Below, piece after piece: positions 1-7,586 of a stretch of DNA of 44,152 bases. A program made the position numbers and the translations under genes. Each line of letters begins with the position of its first letter. Position 1 is the first letter of the stretch. The notes below the pieces were generated by a model. That model was not told where the DNA came from. It did not search any database and saw nothing but the letters and a program-made list of their open reading frames with translations. This stretch comes from Lachnospiraceae bacterium. GTDB taxonomy: Bacteria > Bacillota_A > Clostridia > Lachnospirales > Lachnospiraceae. The stretch spans positions 1 to 44,152 of the forward strand of contig JAGAUD010000001.1 in NCBI GenBank assembly GCA_017620975.1, in the 5' to 3' direction.

Positions 1-348
1 ATGCTGTCAGCATAATCTTCGGTCATCACAATACTCTCTGTCATAAGGGAGCGCAGATATCCGGCCACCTTTACCTCATAAGTTTCCTCACTGCCATAGG
101 GAGAGATTTCAATCACATCACCTATTGTGGCCGTATCAGCATTCGTCAGAATAACGACCGGGATACAGAACGGCGGCATAACAAGAGCCCAATCCGGGAG
201 GTCAAAATAGGTACTCATCATTCCGGTAGGACTGATAACAATAGCGGCAATCGCATAGCCCAATATAAACCCCAAAATGGTTCCCATGAGTCCGATGATC
301 TCCGCTTGTATAAACGCGGGTTACATCTTTAAATTCTACGATAGCCAT
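1..348 (-). pseudogene. Collapsed ABC transporter: ATPase N-terminus joined to FtsX-type permease pieces
   Basis: From a good start (ATG at 348, GGAGG at 355-359) about 17 codons read like the N-terminus of a MacB/LolD-type ATP-binding protein (MAIVEFKDVTRVYTSGD). Near position 300 the reading jumps to another frame that encodes a hydrophobic FtsX-permease segment (AEIIGLMGTILGFILGYAIA onward). Near position 150 it passes directly into what looks like an extracellular permease domain (IGDVIEISPYGSEETYEVKV). The ATPase frame stops shortly after the first junction. Walker A, signature and Walker B regions are all missing, so this cannot make a working ATPase. A second deletion inside the permease is likely but less certain. 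The permease frame runs off the left edge, so its full extent is unknown. A misassembly is the main alternative. Confidence 0.7.
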
Positions 349-365
349 ATTTTTCCTCCGCTTAA

Positions 366-381
366 GTTAGTTCTTCCTAAC
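366..381. promoter_or_regulatory. GTTAG-N6-CTAAC palindrome upstream of the ABC remnant
   Basis: Arms GTTAG and CTAAC are separated by six bases. The same arms and spacing occur at 4403-4424 in front of the siderophore importer. The half-site resembles DtxR/IdeR-family iron boxes, but the spacing differs. Assignment to a metal-responsive repressor is inference. Confidence 0.45.
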
Positions 382-387
382 CACTTT

Positions 388-417
388 ATCATAAGGTCTG
401 CTGCTTTGCAATAGCAA
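388..417 (-). promoter_or_regulatory. Candidate promoter of the ABC remnant
   Basis: On the minus strand there is a TTGCTA (412-417), an 18-bp spacer and a TATGAT (388-393). The palindrome at 366-381 would lie at the transcription start, where a repressor would block the polymerase. Confidence 0.45.
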
Positions 418-427
418 ACTTAATAAT

Positions 428-450
428 GGGCAGGAATAAAAATCCCGCCC
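428..450 (-). terminator. Hairpin after the siderophore-binding gene
   Basis: GGGCGGGA pairs with TTCCTGCCC around a short T-rich loop, about 35 bases past the stop codon of the binding-protein gene. No U-tract follows, so it is a weak intrinsic terminator or an mRNA 3'-end hairpin. Confidence 0.35.
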
Positions 451-483
451 ACTGTAAAATTAGCCCCATGTATTCTGATATGT

Positions 484-1524
484 TTACTTGCTCAAAAGTT
501 CTTTCTCCAGATCCTCCAGCATAATGCCCAGTGCTGTGAATCCGCCTTCAGCCTTGTACCAAACGCCGGCATTCTCCATAATGATCAGGTTGCCGTTCTT
601 GTACGCATCAGTAGACTTGATGAGATCGTTCTCCATGATATCCTTTGCCAGCTGGGCACCTTCCGCATTAGTAGCTGCATCACGGTCCAGGACAAAGATG
701 TAATCAGGTGCTTTCTCAACTACAAATTCGAAAGAAGCCTCATTACCATGTGCAGAAGTATCAATATTTGCATCTACTCCAATATTGTTAAACCCAAGCT
801 CATTACCGATGATAGAGCAGCGACCATCATTACCTAAAAGATTGAAGGCACCGCTGGTACACATACCGATAATGGCATTCTTACCTTCAGCAATTGCCTG
901 TAAAGCAGCAATTCTTTCATTGTAAGCATCCAACTTTGCGTTCATTTCTTCTTCCATTCCAAAAATGGATGCAATCTTTACGGCGTTTGCATAAGTTCCT
1001 TCCACAACGGCACCGCTTACAGTCAAACGAACCACAGGAGCAATTTCAGCCAATGTCTCATAGTAATCACTACCGCGGCCGGCCATGAAAATAAGATCCG
1101 GTTCACATTCCATGATTGCTTCCATATCAAAGGTTTTAGCAGTACCTACATTAGCTGCATCTGTAACATAATCTGCTAAATATGCCTCCGGGGTTGTTGT
1201 ACCCACAACGCGGTCGGTCAGTCCAAGATTAGACAGAACATCCAGAGAAGCTGCATCTAAAGTTACAACTCTCTGAGGGTCATAGGGAACTTCCAGTTCA
1301 ATTTCTTCGGATGCACCATTAATGCAGGCAATAGTAATACTCTCAGGCTTCTGCTCCTCTACAGAAGTTTCTGTCTGCTCTGTTGCAGCAGAGCCGGTCT
1401 GCTCTTCTGAAACAGCACTGCTCTGTGCTTCACTGCCGGCGCTATTGTTCTCGCCGGAATTTCCGCAGGCAACAAGGCCAAAAGTCAAAATTGTAGCTAA
1501 TAATAGTGTTGAAATTTTTTTCAT
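484..1524 (-). CDS. yclQ: Siderophore ABC transporter substrate-binding lipoprotein
   Basis: Captures a ferric-siderophore outside the membrane and delivers it to the permease pair encoded upstream. The 346-residue product starts with a lipoprotein signal whose lipobox is LVAC with Cys20. A Ser/Glu/Thr-rich linker follows (about 22-60), then a periplasmic-binding-protein type 2 fold (from about 62) with the PQRVVTLDAASLDVL segment typical of FatB/CeuE/YclQ. The start is supported by AAGGAG eight bases upstream. It is last in the order permease-permease-ATPase-binding protein, the same as Bacillus subtilis yclNOPQ, which imports petrobactin. The actual ligand cannot be read from the sequence; catecholate siderophores in general are possible. 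Confidence 0.9.
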   Translation of the reverse strand: MKKISTLLLATILTFGLVACGNSGENNSAGSEAQSSAVSEEQTGSAATEQTETSVEEQKPESITIACINGASEEIELEVPYDPQRVVTLDAASLDVLSNLGLTDRVVGTTTPEAYLADYVTDAANVGTAKTFDMEAIMECEPDLIFMAGRGSDYYETLAEIAPVVRLTVSGAVVEGTYANAVKIASIFGMEEEMNAKLDAYNERIAALQAIAEGKNAIIGMCTSGAFNLLGNDGRCSIIGNELGFNNIGVDANIDTSAHGNEASFEFVVEKAPDYIFVLDRDAATNAEGAQLAKDIMENDLIKSTDAYKNGNLIIMENAGVWYKAEGGFTALGIMLEDLEKELLSK

Positions 1525-1582
1525 AATCTTGTTTCTCCTTTTTCCCTAAATAAAAGTACTGAAAAATGTAATACTCATGGGG

Positions 1583-2335
1583 TTAATAGTATATAGTCAG
1601 CGGTTTGCCGCCTATATTCATAATTTCAAATTCCACCTTATAGATACGGGACAATGTCTCCTTGGTAATGACCTCCTCCACTGTTCCGAATTTTGCAATC
1701 TTTCCATCCAGAAAAGCACAGATATAATCGGAATAAAAAGCAGCGTAGTTAATCTCATGGAGTACAAGGATCACCGTCTTCCCCAGTTCATCGCAAAGCT
1801 TTCGAACTGTCTTCATCATATTGGTGGCGTGATAGATGTCCAGGTTGTTGGTGGGTTCATCCAGAAGTACGTAATCCGTATCCTGGGCAATGACCATAGC
1901 AATGTAGGCTCTCTGTCGTTGTCCGCCGGAAAGCTCGTCAATGAAACGATCCTCAAACGCTTCCAATTCCATATAGGAAATAGCCTTATCAATAATATCA
2001 TAGTCTTCCTGCGTCAAATGACTGCCGGAATAAGGAAACCGCCCAAAAGAAACAAGTTCTCTGACCGTTAACTTCATCTGTACATTGTTATGCTGTGTCA
2101 GGATGGCAAGACGCTTCGCCAGTTCCTTACTCTTCCACTTCGACAGATCCTTATATTCAAATTCAATCAAGCCCTCATCTTTGGCAATCAGACGGGAAAT
2201 CATCCCCATCACCGTAGACTTGCCTGCACCATTGGGACCAATCAGTGAGATCACTTTGCCCTTAGGAATTTCAAAGCTGACAGAATCAACGACTGCTTTT
2301 CCGTCATATTTTTTAATCAGATTTTGTACATTCAT
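1583..2335 (-). CDS. yclP: Siderophore ABC transporter ATP-binding protein
   Basis: Hydrolyses ATP to drive iron-siderophore import. The 250-residue protein has Walker A GPNGAGKST (about 33-41), ABC signature LSGGQRQR, Walker B YVLLDEPTNNLD and the switch histidine in LVLHEINYA, so it appears fully functional. The start ATG is preceded by AGAGGTG, which lies inside the 3' end of the permease gene; the stop of that gene is only four bases upstream, so translation is probably coupled. Length matches the FecE/FepC/YclP family. Confidence 0.93.
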   Translation of the reverse strand: MNVQNLIKKYDGKAVVDSVSFEIPKGKVISLIGPNGAGKSTVMGMISRLIAKDEGLIEFEYKDLSKWKSKELAKRLAILTQHNNVQMKLTVRELVSFGRFPYSGSHLTQEDYDIIDKAISYMELEAFEDRFIDELSGGQRQRAYIAMVIAQDTDYVLLDEPTNNLDIYHATNMMKTVRKLCDELGKTVILVLHEINYAAFYSDYICAFLDGKIAKFGTVEEVITKETLSRIYKVEFEIMNIGGKPLTIYY

Positions 2336-2339
2336 TGCT

Positions 2340-3311
2340 TCACCTCTTTTTCATCAACAAATACAGGAAATAGATGCCGCCGCCCAATGTTATGAACACG
2401 CTGACCGGTATTGCATAAGCAAATACATGCTCTACAAGACACTGACCGGCCACTAAAGTCATCATACCAATCAAGGATGCCCCCAGAATCAGGTGACTGT
2501 GACGATAGGTTTTCATCAGCTGCCTCCCCAGATTGGCTATGATCAGACCCAGGAAAGAAATCGGTCCAACCATTGCGGTAGCAATAGCAATACAGGCAGA
2601 TACACCGATAAGAAGCCTCCTGATACATCGGTCATAATCTACCCCCAGATTGATAGCCTGCTCTTTGCCAAGCGTAATGACATCCAACAGTGCCAGATCC
2701 TTTCTCAGGACGAAAACCAGCAATGCCAGAAGCAATATACAACTTCCGATGATCTCACCATTGATATTATCAAAGCCGGCAACCAGTGTCAGAAGAAGTG
2801 CATCATATTCATTAGGATTCATGACCCTGATCATAGTGGACTGGACAGAACCAAAGAAAGAGCTAAGTACAGTACCGATCAACAGGACATAGAGCACATT
2901 ATAGTTGGTCTTCTTAAAAAGATAACCGTAGATAAAGGTGGCTACCACAATCATTAACAGCAGATCTACCATAAATGCTGCATTGGCATTGACAGCCAGG
3001 AAGCTGGACGCACCAAAAAAGAAATATACTGCAGTATGCAATAAGGTATATAAGGAGTTCATACCTAAGAGGCACGGCGTGACGATCGTATTGTTGATAA
3101 TGGACTGGAACACTATGGAAGCTGCTCCTATGGCAAAGGCTGCAACCAGCATAGCAAGGAGCTTTGGCGTCCGAATCTTCATAGAAAATTTGAGGAATTT
3201 CGGATTGGCGAAGTTGACATCAATCACCATGTAAAGCACCACCGCCAATACCATCAAAACTGCCAGTATCACAAGTTTTCGTACATTGGCTCTGTAAGCT
3301 GCATTTTTCAT
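2340..3311 (-). CDS. yclO: Siderophore ABC transporter permease (second subunit)
   Basis: A FecCD-family integral membrane protein of 323 residues with about nine hydrophobic helices. It should pair with the product of the preceding gene to form the translocation channel. The GPISFLGLIIANLGRQLM segment near residues 240-257 is the conserved cytoplasmic loop region that contacts the ATPase in BtuC-like permeases. Its start overlaps the stop of the upstream permease gene by four bases, which supports coupled translation and equal amounts of the two subunits. Confidence 0.92.
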   Translation of the reverse strand: MKNAAYRANVRKLVILAVLMVLAVVLYMVIDVNFANPKFLKFSMKIRTPKLLAMLVAAFAIGAASIVFQSIINNTIVTPCLLGMNSLYTLLHTAVYFFFGASSFLAVNANAAFMVDLLLMIVVATFIYGYLFKKTNYNVLYVLLIGTVLSSFFGSVQSTMIRVMNPNEYDALLLTLVAGFDNINGEIIGSCILLLALLVFVLRKDLALLDVITLGKEQAINLGVDYDRCIRRLLIGVSACIAIATAMVGPISFLGLIIANLGRQLMKTYRHSHLILGASLIGMMTLVAGQCLVEHVFAYAIPVSVFITLGGGIYFLYLLMKKR

Positions 3312-4384
3312 GCTCTGTCACCTCCCTGAGAACCCCCTTTCTCTATGGCCACTGCGCAAGGAGCCTCTGTCACCGCTCCCAGTCGAATGGCCTTTCTGCC
3401 ATACTTTAAACGCCTGAACAAGATCCCGATGAACAACATGCTGCCGATAATTCCTATAATTAATGCAATGGGCAACTCATAAGGAGCAATCACCAGTCTG
3501 GCAATCACGTCACAGACAAGGACAAACAATGCACCCGCCAAAGCAGTATCAACAAGGGTCCCCCTAATCTTATCTCCTTTAAACATAGCTATCATATTAG
3601 GAATAATCAACCCTATGTAAGATATGGAACCTACAACCACCACTACACCAGCGGTAATCGCAGCTGCAATGGTCAGCCCCATGAAAAGAACCGCCTTGTA
3701 ATTCACACCAAGATTTTGAGAAAAATCTTTTCCCATGCCTACGATATTAAAGTGATTGGCAAAAATAAAAGCTAATATTAACAGTGGCACAACAAGATAT
3801 ACAATTTCATATCTGCCGCGCAATACCAATGAAAAATGGCCTGTCTCCCAGGAAGAAAGAGCCTGGGTCATCTCATACCGATATGCAATAAAACTGGTAA
3901 TACCGCCGATGATGTTGCCAAACATTATACCGATCAAAGGCACCATGATGGTATCCTTAAACCGGATGCGCTGGATGAACCAGACAAATATCCAGGTTCC
4001 AAGCAGTGCAAACGTAAAAGAAAAAAGTGCTCTGCTCCATAAAGTAGACTTTGGCATAAATACCAGCGCAATCAAAATGCCAAGCTTTGCTGCGGAAATA
4101 GTTGCCCCTGTAGTAGGAGAAACAAACTTATTCATACAGAGCTGCTGCATAATCAAACCGGCTACGCTCATACCGGTTCCTGTACACAAAATTGCCAACA
4201 AGCGCGGCAATCTTGAAATAAGGAATAATTCTATCGCTGCTGCATCACCATTAAATAGTTCTGCTGCAGTCACATCAATTACACCTACAAATAACGACAG
4301 GAAGGAAAGGATGACGAGAACAATCCCTAATATTACTGTACTAAACCAGCTTTTGCTACATACTTTTTTCAGTATTGTTTTCAC
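3308..4384 (-). CDS. yclN: Siderophore ABC transporter permease (first subunit)
   Basis: First gene of the importer operon, FecCD family, 358 residues with many hydrophobic helices. GSISYIGLIIPNMIAMFKG (about 260-278) is the ATPase-contact loop equivalent. The start is GTG at 4384, chosen because AAAGGAG lies a few bases upstream. The C-terminus carries about 20 extra hydrophilic residues beyond the last helix, ending over the start of the next gene. Transcription probably begins near 4457, with a palindromic site in the leader. Confidence 0.92.
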   Translation of the reverse strand: MKTILKKVCSKSWFSTVILGIVLVILSFLSLFVGVIDVTAAELFNGDAAAIELFLISRLPRLLAILCTGTGMSVAGLIMQQLCMNKFVSPTTGATISAAKLGILIALVFMPKSTLWSRALFSFTFALLGTWIFVWFIQRIRFKDTIMVPLIGIMFGNIIGGITSFIAYRYEMTQALSSWETGHFSLVLRGRYEIVYLVVPLLILAFIFANHFNIVGMGKDFSQNLGVNYKAVLFMGLTIAAAITAGVVVVVGSISYIGLIIPNMIAMFKGDKIRGTLVDTALAGALFVLVCDVIARLVIAPYELPIALIIGIIGSMLFIGILFRRLKYGRKAIRLGAVTEAPCAVAIEKGGSQGGDRA

Positions 4385-4402
4385 TATGTACTCCTTTCTC
4401 TG

Positions 4403-4424
4403 TTGGTTAGTTTTGGCTAACCAA
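4403..4424. promoter_or_regulatory. Palindromic operator candidate before the siderophore importer
   Basis: TTGGTTAG (4403-4410) and CTAACCAA (4417-4424) form a perfect 8-bp inverted repeat with a six-base spacer, 18 bases upstream of the first permease start. The core GTTAG-N6-CTAAC recurs at 366-381. Binding by an iron-dependent DtxR-family repressor is plausible but not shown. Confidence 0.55.
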
Positions 4425-4463
4425 TCGGTAAAATTAAATGCCAGATAAAAATCTGACTTTGCG

Positions 4464-4492
4464 AGTATAACATAGCGATTTCTACTTTTCCA
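4464..4492 (-). promoter_or_regulatory. Candidate promoter of the siderophore importer operon
   Basis: TGGAAA (4487-4492), a 17-bp spacer and TATACT (4464-4469) on the minus strand. The weak -35 fits a promoter that needs an activator such as the neighbouring AraC protein. Confidence 0.4.
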
Positions 4493-4534
4493 CTCCTAAA
4501 AAGGAAGAAAAATACTCCGATTAGGAACTCCTTT

Positions 4535-5467
4535 TTATTCTGAGCACTCCTGCCGGGCAGTGGTTTTTGCGTGAACTTTTCTATATTCACTGGGAGTTTC
4601 GCCCATCACCTTTTGAAATGCTGCCGTGAATTTACTTGTGTTATTGTAGCCAAATTCATATGCAATCTCAGCCACGGACCGCTCCGTATGTATCAAAAGC
4701 TGTGCTGCAGACTGCATCTTTTGAATGCGCATATAAGTATATATCGGCACACCGTAAACCCCTTTGAAAATATTTTTCAAATGCGTATCTGAAACACTAA
4801 ATATTTTGGATAATTCTGCAATGGTAACATGCTGTTCCATATTCTCCGCCAGATACGCTGCTATTTGATTGGCCAGTTGTACCTGAGATTTCGGAAGTGC
4901 ATTTGACATTACCTGTTTTTCCTGTAAATCCAAGCCACTCAATACAAGCAGTAACTCCAAAATCTTCACCTTGAAATACCCGGCCTTAATGCTTTCAGGT
5001 ACACAATATAGTTCTGAAAATATATGCTCAATGTAGGTTTGAGAACGGATAATGAAGCAATTATTGTCACCGCAAAGCTTTTTAGCCACTTCCAGCGGCT
5101 TCACCCTGACATCTTGCAGAAATTCCGAGAAGCAACCAGGAGCCACATCCGTATTAATACTGATTGTGATACCATGATAATGGCTTAGCGGAAATGTATA
5201 GGCATTCACATTCTTCGTTCTCATGGCAATCGAAAGATCCCCCGGCATCAGATAAAAGTATTCGCCCTCAAATTCCTGTTCGATACGTCCCTCACAACAA
5301 TGATGAATCTCTATCAGATTTCCTTCCGTAACACCCCCCATATCAAGCCGATCCATATGCACGGAGTTATATACCAACCGGACACCGGGAAAAACCTCGT
5401 ATATCGTCAAAACGGCATCTCCGGTATCGTTTGAAAATAAATATTCTTTTTTTTCTATTTTGTTCAT
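4535..5467 (-). CDS. AraC-family regulator, probably of siderophore uptake
   Basis: A 310-residue protein with an N-terminal sensor domain (about 1-180) and a C-terminal double helix-turn-helix (about 200-300), including VTIAELSKIFSVSDTHLKNIF and RSVAEIAYEFGYNNTSKFTA followed by the family end motif GETPSEYRK. The N-terminal part has the layout of PchR/YbtA-like regulators, which sense ferric siderophores. It is encoded directly upstream of the importer and in the same direction, with about 150 bases between them holding the importer promoter and palindrome. Activation of the importer is inferred from position. It starts 22 bases after the stop of an acetyltransferase gene, so it is probably co-transcribed with it. 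Confidence 0.85.
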   Translation of the reverse strand: MNKIEKKEYLFSNDTGDAVLTIYEVFPGVRLVYNSVHMDRLDMGGVTEGNLIEIHHCCEGRIEQEFEGEYFYLMPGDLSIAMRTKNVNAYTFPLSHYHGITISINTDVAPGCFSEFLQDVRVKPLEVAKKLCGDNNCFIIRSQTYIEHIFSELYCVPESIKAGYFKVKILELLLVLSGLDLQEKQVMSNALPKSQVQLANQIAAYLAENMEQHVTIAELSKIFSVSDTHLKNIFKGVYGVPIYTYMRIQKMQSAAQLLIHTERSVAEIAYEFGYNNTSKFTAAFQKVMGETPSEYRKVHAKTTARQECSE

Positions 5468-5489
5468 TAAATCTGCTGTCCTTTCCAGC

Positions 5490-6275
5490 CTAATGCTGAT
5501 CTTGGGTCCGTTGGTTTATTTTCTCCACAAATTCTGCGCTCTTGACAGTCATCTCCACCCACGCCGGCCAAAATCCACTCTTGATAGCATTGCGAACCGA
5601 CTTAACATTGCACCATGCCGCACAATAAAAAGGTACCCTACCCCTGTCCAATATCTCCAACGCAAGTCTTGAAGTTAAGGCGCATGCCACTCCTTGTCTG
5701 CGATATGCCGGAAGTACGTCAATGCCTATCTGCCACATAGCTTCACAATCTGCAGAACATCCCGCCAGACCGATTAATTCACCATGGTCATAGGCACCTA
5801 CCCCAAGCACATCTTTTTCTTTTCTATCCTTGCACAATGCATTGCTCCACTGGGGAAGATACAATTTCTTAAAATCTTCTGCAGTCAGGACACGCATTTC
5901 ATAACTACAGGGAAGCTCTTTCAACTGCTCCACATCAGGTAAAAAATATTCTGCCATAAAACAAATACGCAGCCCTTTTTCCTGTAAAGCATCATTCAGC
6001 ACATGCATATTAGGTGTCTCAAAGCAATGAGCCACATCATAATTATTGATATATTGCCGCACCACGTTCTCCAAAGCCTGATCTACTGATGCCACAATAT
6101 TATTCCCATAAGACACAAGATTGCAGGAAAATGGCAGTTCCAAATATACTCTCGCATCCTTATTCTTTTTAGAATATGCAATCACATTCTCTTCTATCAA
6201 AAAATCATCAATCCGACAATTTAAATCAATTGCAGACTGCCTCATTGCAATCTGTAAAATTTCCTGATTTGTCAT
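5490..6275 (-). CDS. GNAT-family N-acetyltransferase
   Basis: A 261-residue protein. The C-terminal half (about 125-250) is a GCN5-related acetyltransferase domain with the acetyl-CoA pyrophosphate loop RRQGVA at 192-197 preceded by the beta-strand IGIDVLPAY. The N-terminal half (about 1-120) is less conserved and may hold a second, degenerate acetyltransferase-like fold. The acceptor substrate is unknown. It lies between another acetyltransferase gene (34-base gap) and the AraC regulator (22-base gap), so these are likely one transcript. Confidence 0.8.
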   Translation of the reverse strand: MTNQEILQIAMRQSAIDLNCRIDDFLIEENVIAYSKKNKDARVYLELPFSCNLVSYGNNIVASVDQALENVVRQYINNYDVAHCFETPNMHVLNDALQEKGLRICFMAEYFLPDVEQLKELPCSYEMRVLTAEDFKKLYLPQWSNALCKDRKEKDVLGVGAYDHGELIGLAGCSADCEAMWQIGIDVLPAYRRQGVACALTSRLALEILDRGRVPFYCAAWCNVKSVRNAIKSGFWPAWVEMTVKSAEFVEKINQRTQDQH

Positions 6276-6309
6276 GGTAAATTCTCCTAATCAAACTGTA
6301 CCTTCCAAT

Positions 6310-6837
6310 TCATTTTCTTTCCAGCCATTCCACATAAGCCAACTCTGCTGCTGTCTCCCCACTGCGATATTCTCTTGTTCCTTCTTCCGCAAAAGCAAGT
6401 CCTATCCGTTCCATCACTCTGGCGGATGCAGGGTTCCTTTTGTCACAATGAGCCACCAGACATTTTGGCTTCAATGTTTCAACAGCAAATTGTTTCACAG
6501 CCAATGCTGCTTCGACAGCAAAGCCCTGTCCTCTGTAATCTTTATGAAGCACCCAGCCAAACTCCACTTCCGCACCATCATCTTCTTTATATGCTGACAT
6601 AGTTCCGATTAATTTTCCATCCAATTCCATAGCAAATTCATAATAATCCGGATTCTCTTTTTCCCATTCGCTGACTGCCGCCTGCAGAAATTCCTCAGCT
6701 TCTGCCAGAGATTCGTGGGGAAGAAACAGCATATACCGAATGGTGTCTTTATCTCCGCTATATTCAAAAAGCGATTGTAAGTCATTCATGCATAAAGGTC
6801 TCAACCGCAATCTTTCTGTTTCAAGTTCTATATACAT
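6310..6837 (-). CDS. RimJ/RimL-type GNAT acetyltransferase
   Basis: A 175-residue enzyme starting MYIELETERLRLRPL, the usual N-terminus of RimJ/RimL-like acetyltransferases, with acetyl-CoA loop RGQGFA at 102-107 and the downstream NPASARVMERIG motif. I chose the ATG at 6837, which follows AAGGAAA. The longer reading from a GTG at 6873 adds twelve Lys-rich residues, overlaps the upstream stop codon and has a poorly spaced ribosome site. Such enzymes acetylate protein N-termini or small molecules; the target here is unknown. Confidence 0.85.
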   Translation of the reverse strand: MYIELETERLRLRPLCMNDLQSLFEYSGDKDTIRYMLFLPHESLAEAEEFLQAAVSEWEKENPDYYEFAMELDGKLIGTMSAYKEDDGAEVEFGWVLHKDYRGQGFAVEAALAVKQFAVETLKPKCLVAHCDKRNPASARVMERIGLAFAEEGTREYRSGETAAELAYVEWLERK

Positions 6838-6869
6838 TTTCTTTTCCTTCTTCATTGCTTTCATATATT

Positions 6870-7586
6870 TCACTGTCTGAGATACCTCTTTACCTCCTCG
6901 ATACGATCCGTTCTCTGATCATGCCCGGAGGATACACATTCCTGCCCCACTCTCGCCGTAGAAAGGATAAATCCAATCAGAGAACAAATCAAAACTGCTC
7001 CGAGCAGCTGTTCCCTGACATCTCCCCAATTGACGGCCACACCCATAATCATAAGAGCTTGTCCCTTGTCGATATAAGGAAAGATACTACACAGAAGAAT
7101 CTCTATGGCAAGAATTACCAGCAGCGCAAGAGCCATATAAATCAGCGCATACTGCATATAGGCAACAATGCCGCCAGCCTCGGTCTGCTTCCTGCTTTTC
7201 TTCCCGGCATTCTGTTTTACTGCATCTTCTTTTCTCGTATTTTCAGTAGCTGCTTCATCCGCACATCTTTTCTCAAGTCGATTCCCCAGCACTAATATCC
7301 ATACTCTCCTTACCCCAAAGGAAAGATAAGCGATAACAACGACCAGCAGACCAATCTCCCATCCTGCAGTTACGAACGTTGGATTGATTTTATTTTCCAC
7401 ATACAGGTAAAACAGTACCACGCAGAAGCTTCCGATGAACAGCAGATCACAAGCTACCAGCATGGGAAGCTGTTTCCAGTCACCGCCGCTCATCAGGGAA
7501 CCTTCTCTTCGCTCTGCCATGATTACGCTGACGATTCCGGCAGCCAGCATACTTACAATGATCAGTAATGTTACACCCTCACTCAT
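6870..7586 (-). CDS. Membrane protein of unknown function (partner of the large upstream protein)
   Basis: I do not recognise a family. The 238-residue product has about five hydrophobic segments (near 5-24, 41-63, 75-95, 145-168 and 195-212). A charged, probably cytoplasmic loop of about 45 residues (about 100-145) is rich in Lys and Glu, and the C-terminal tail is charged. It starts eight bases inside the end of the 719-residue membrane protein gene, so the two are translationally coupled and likely act together. The acetyltransferase gene begins 32 bases further on. Confidence 0.65.
   Translation of the reverse strand: MSEGVTLLIIVSMLAAGIVSVIMAERREGSLMSGGDWKQLPMLVACDLLFIGSFCVVLFYLYVENKINPTFVTAGWEIGLLVVVIAYLSFGVRRVWILVLGNRLEKRCADEAATENTRKEDAVKQNAGKKSRKQTEAGGIVAYMQYALIYMALALLVILAIEILLCSIFPYIDKGQALMIMGVAVNWGDVREQLLGAVLICSLIGFILSTARVGQECVSSGHDQRTDRIEEVKRYLRQ

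Noticed and set aside
3756..4448. 230-codon plus-strand open frame over the first permease gene
   Set aside because: Antisense to a gene with strong FecCD homology and crosses its promoter palindrome; no ribosome site.
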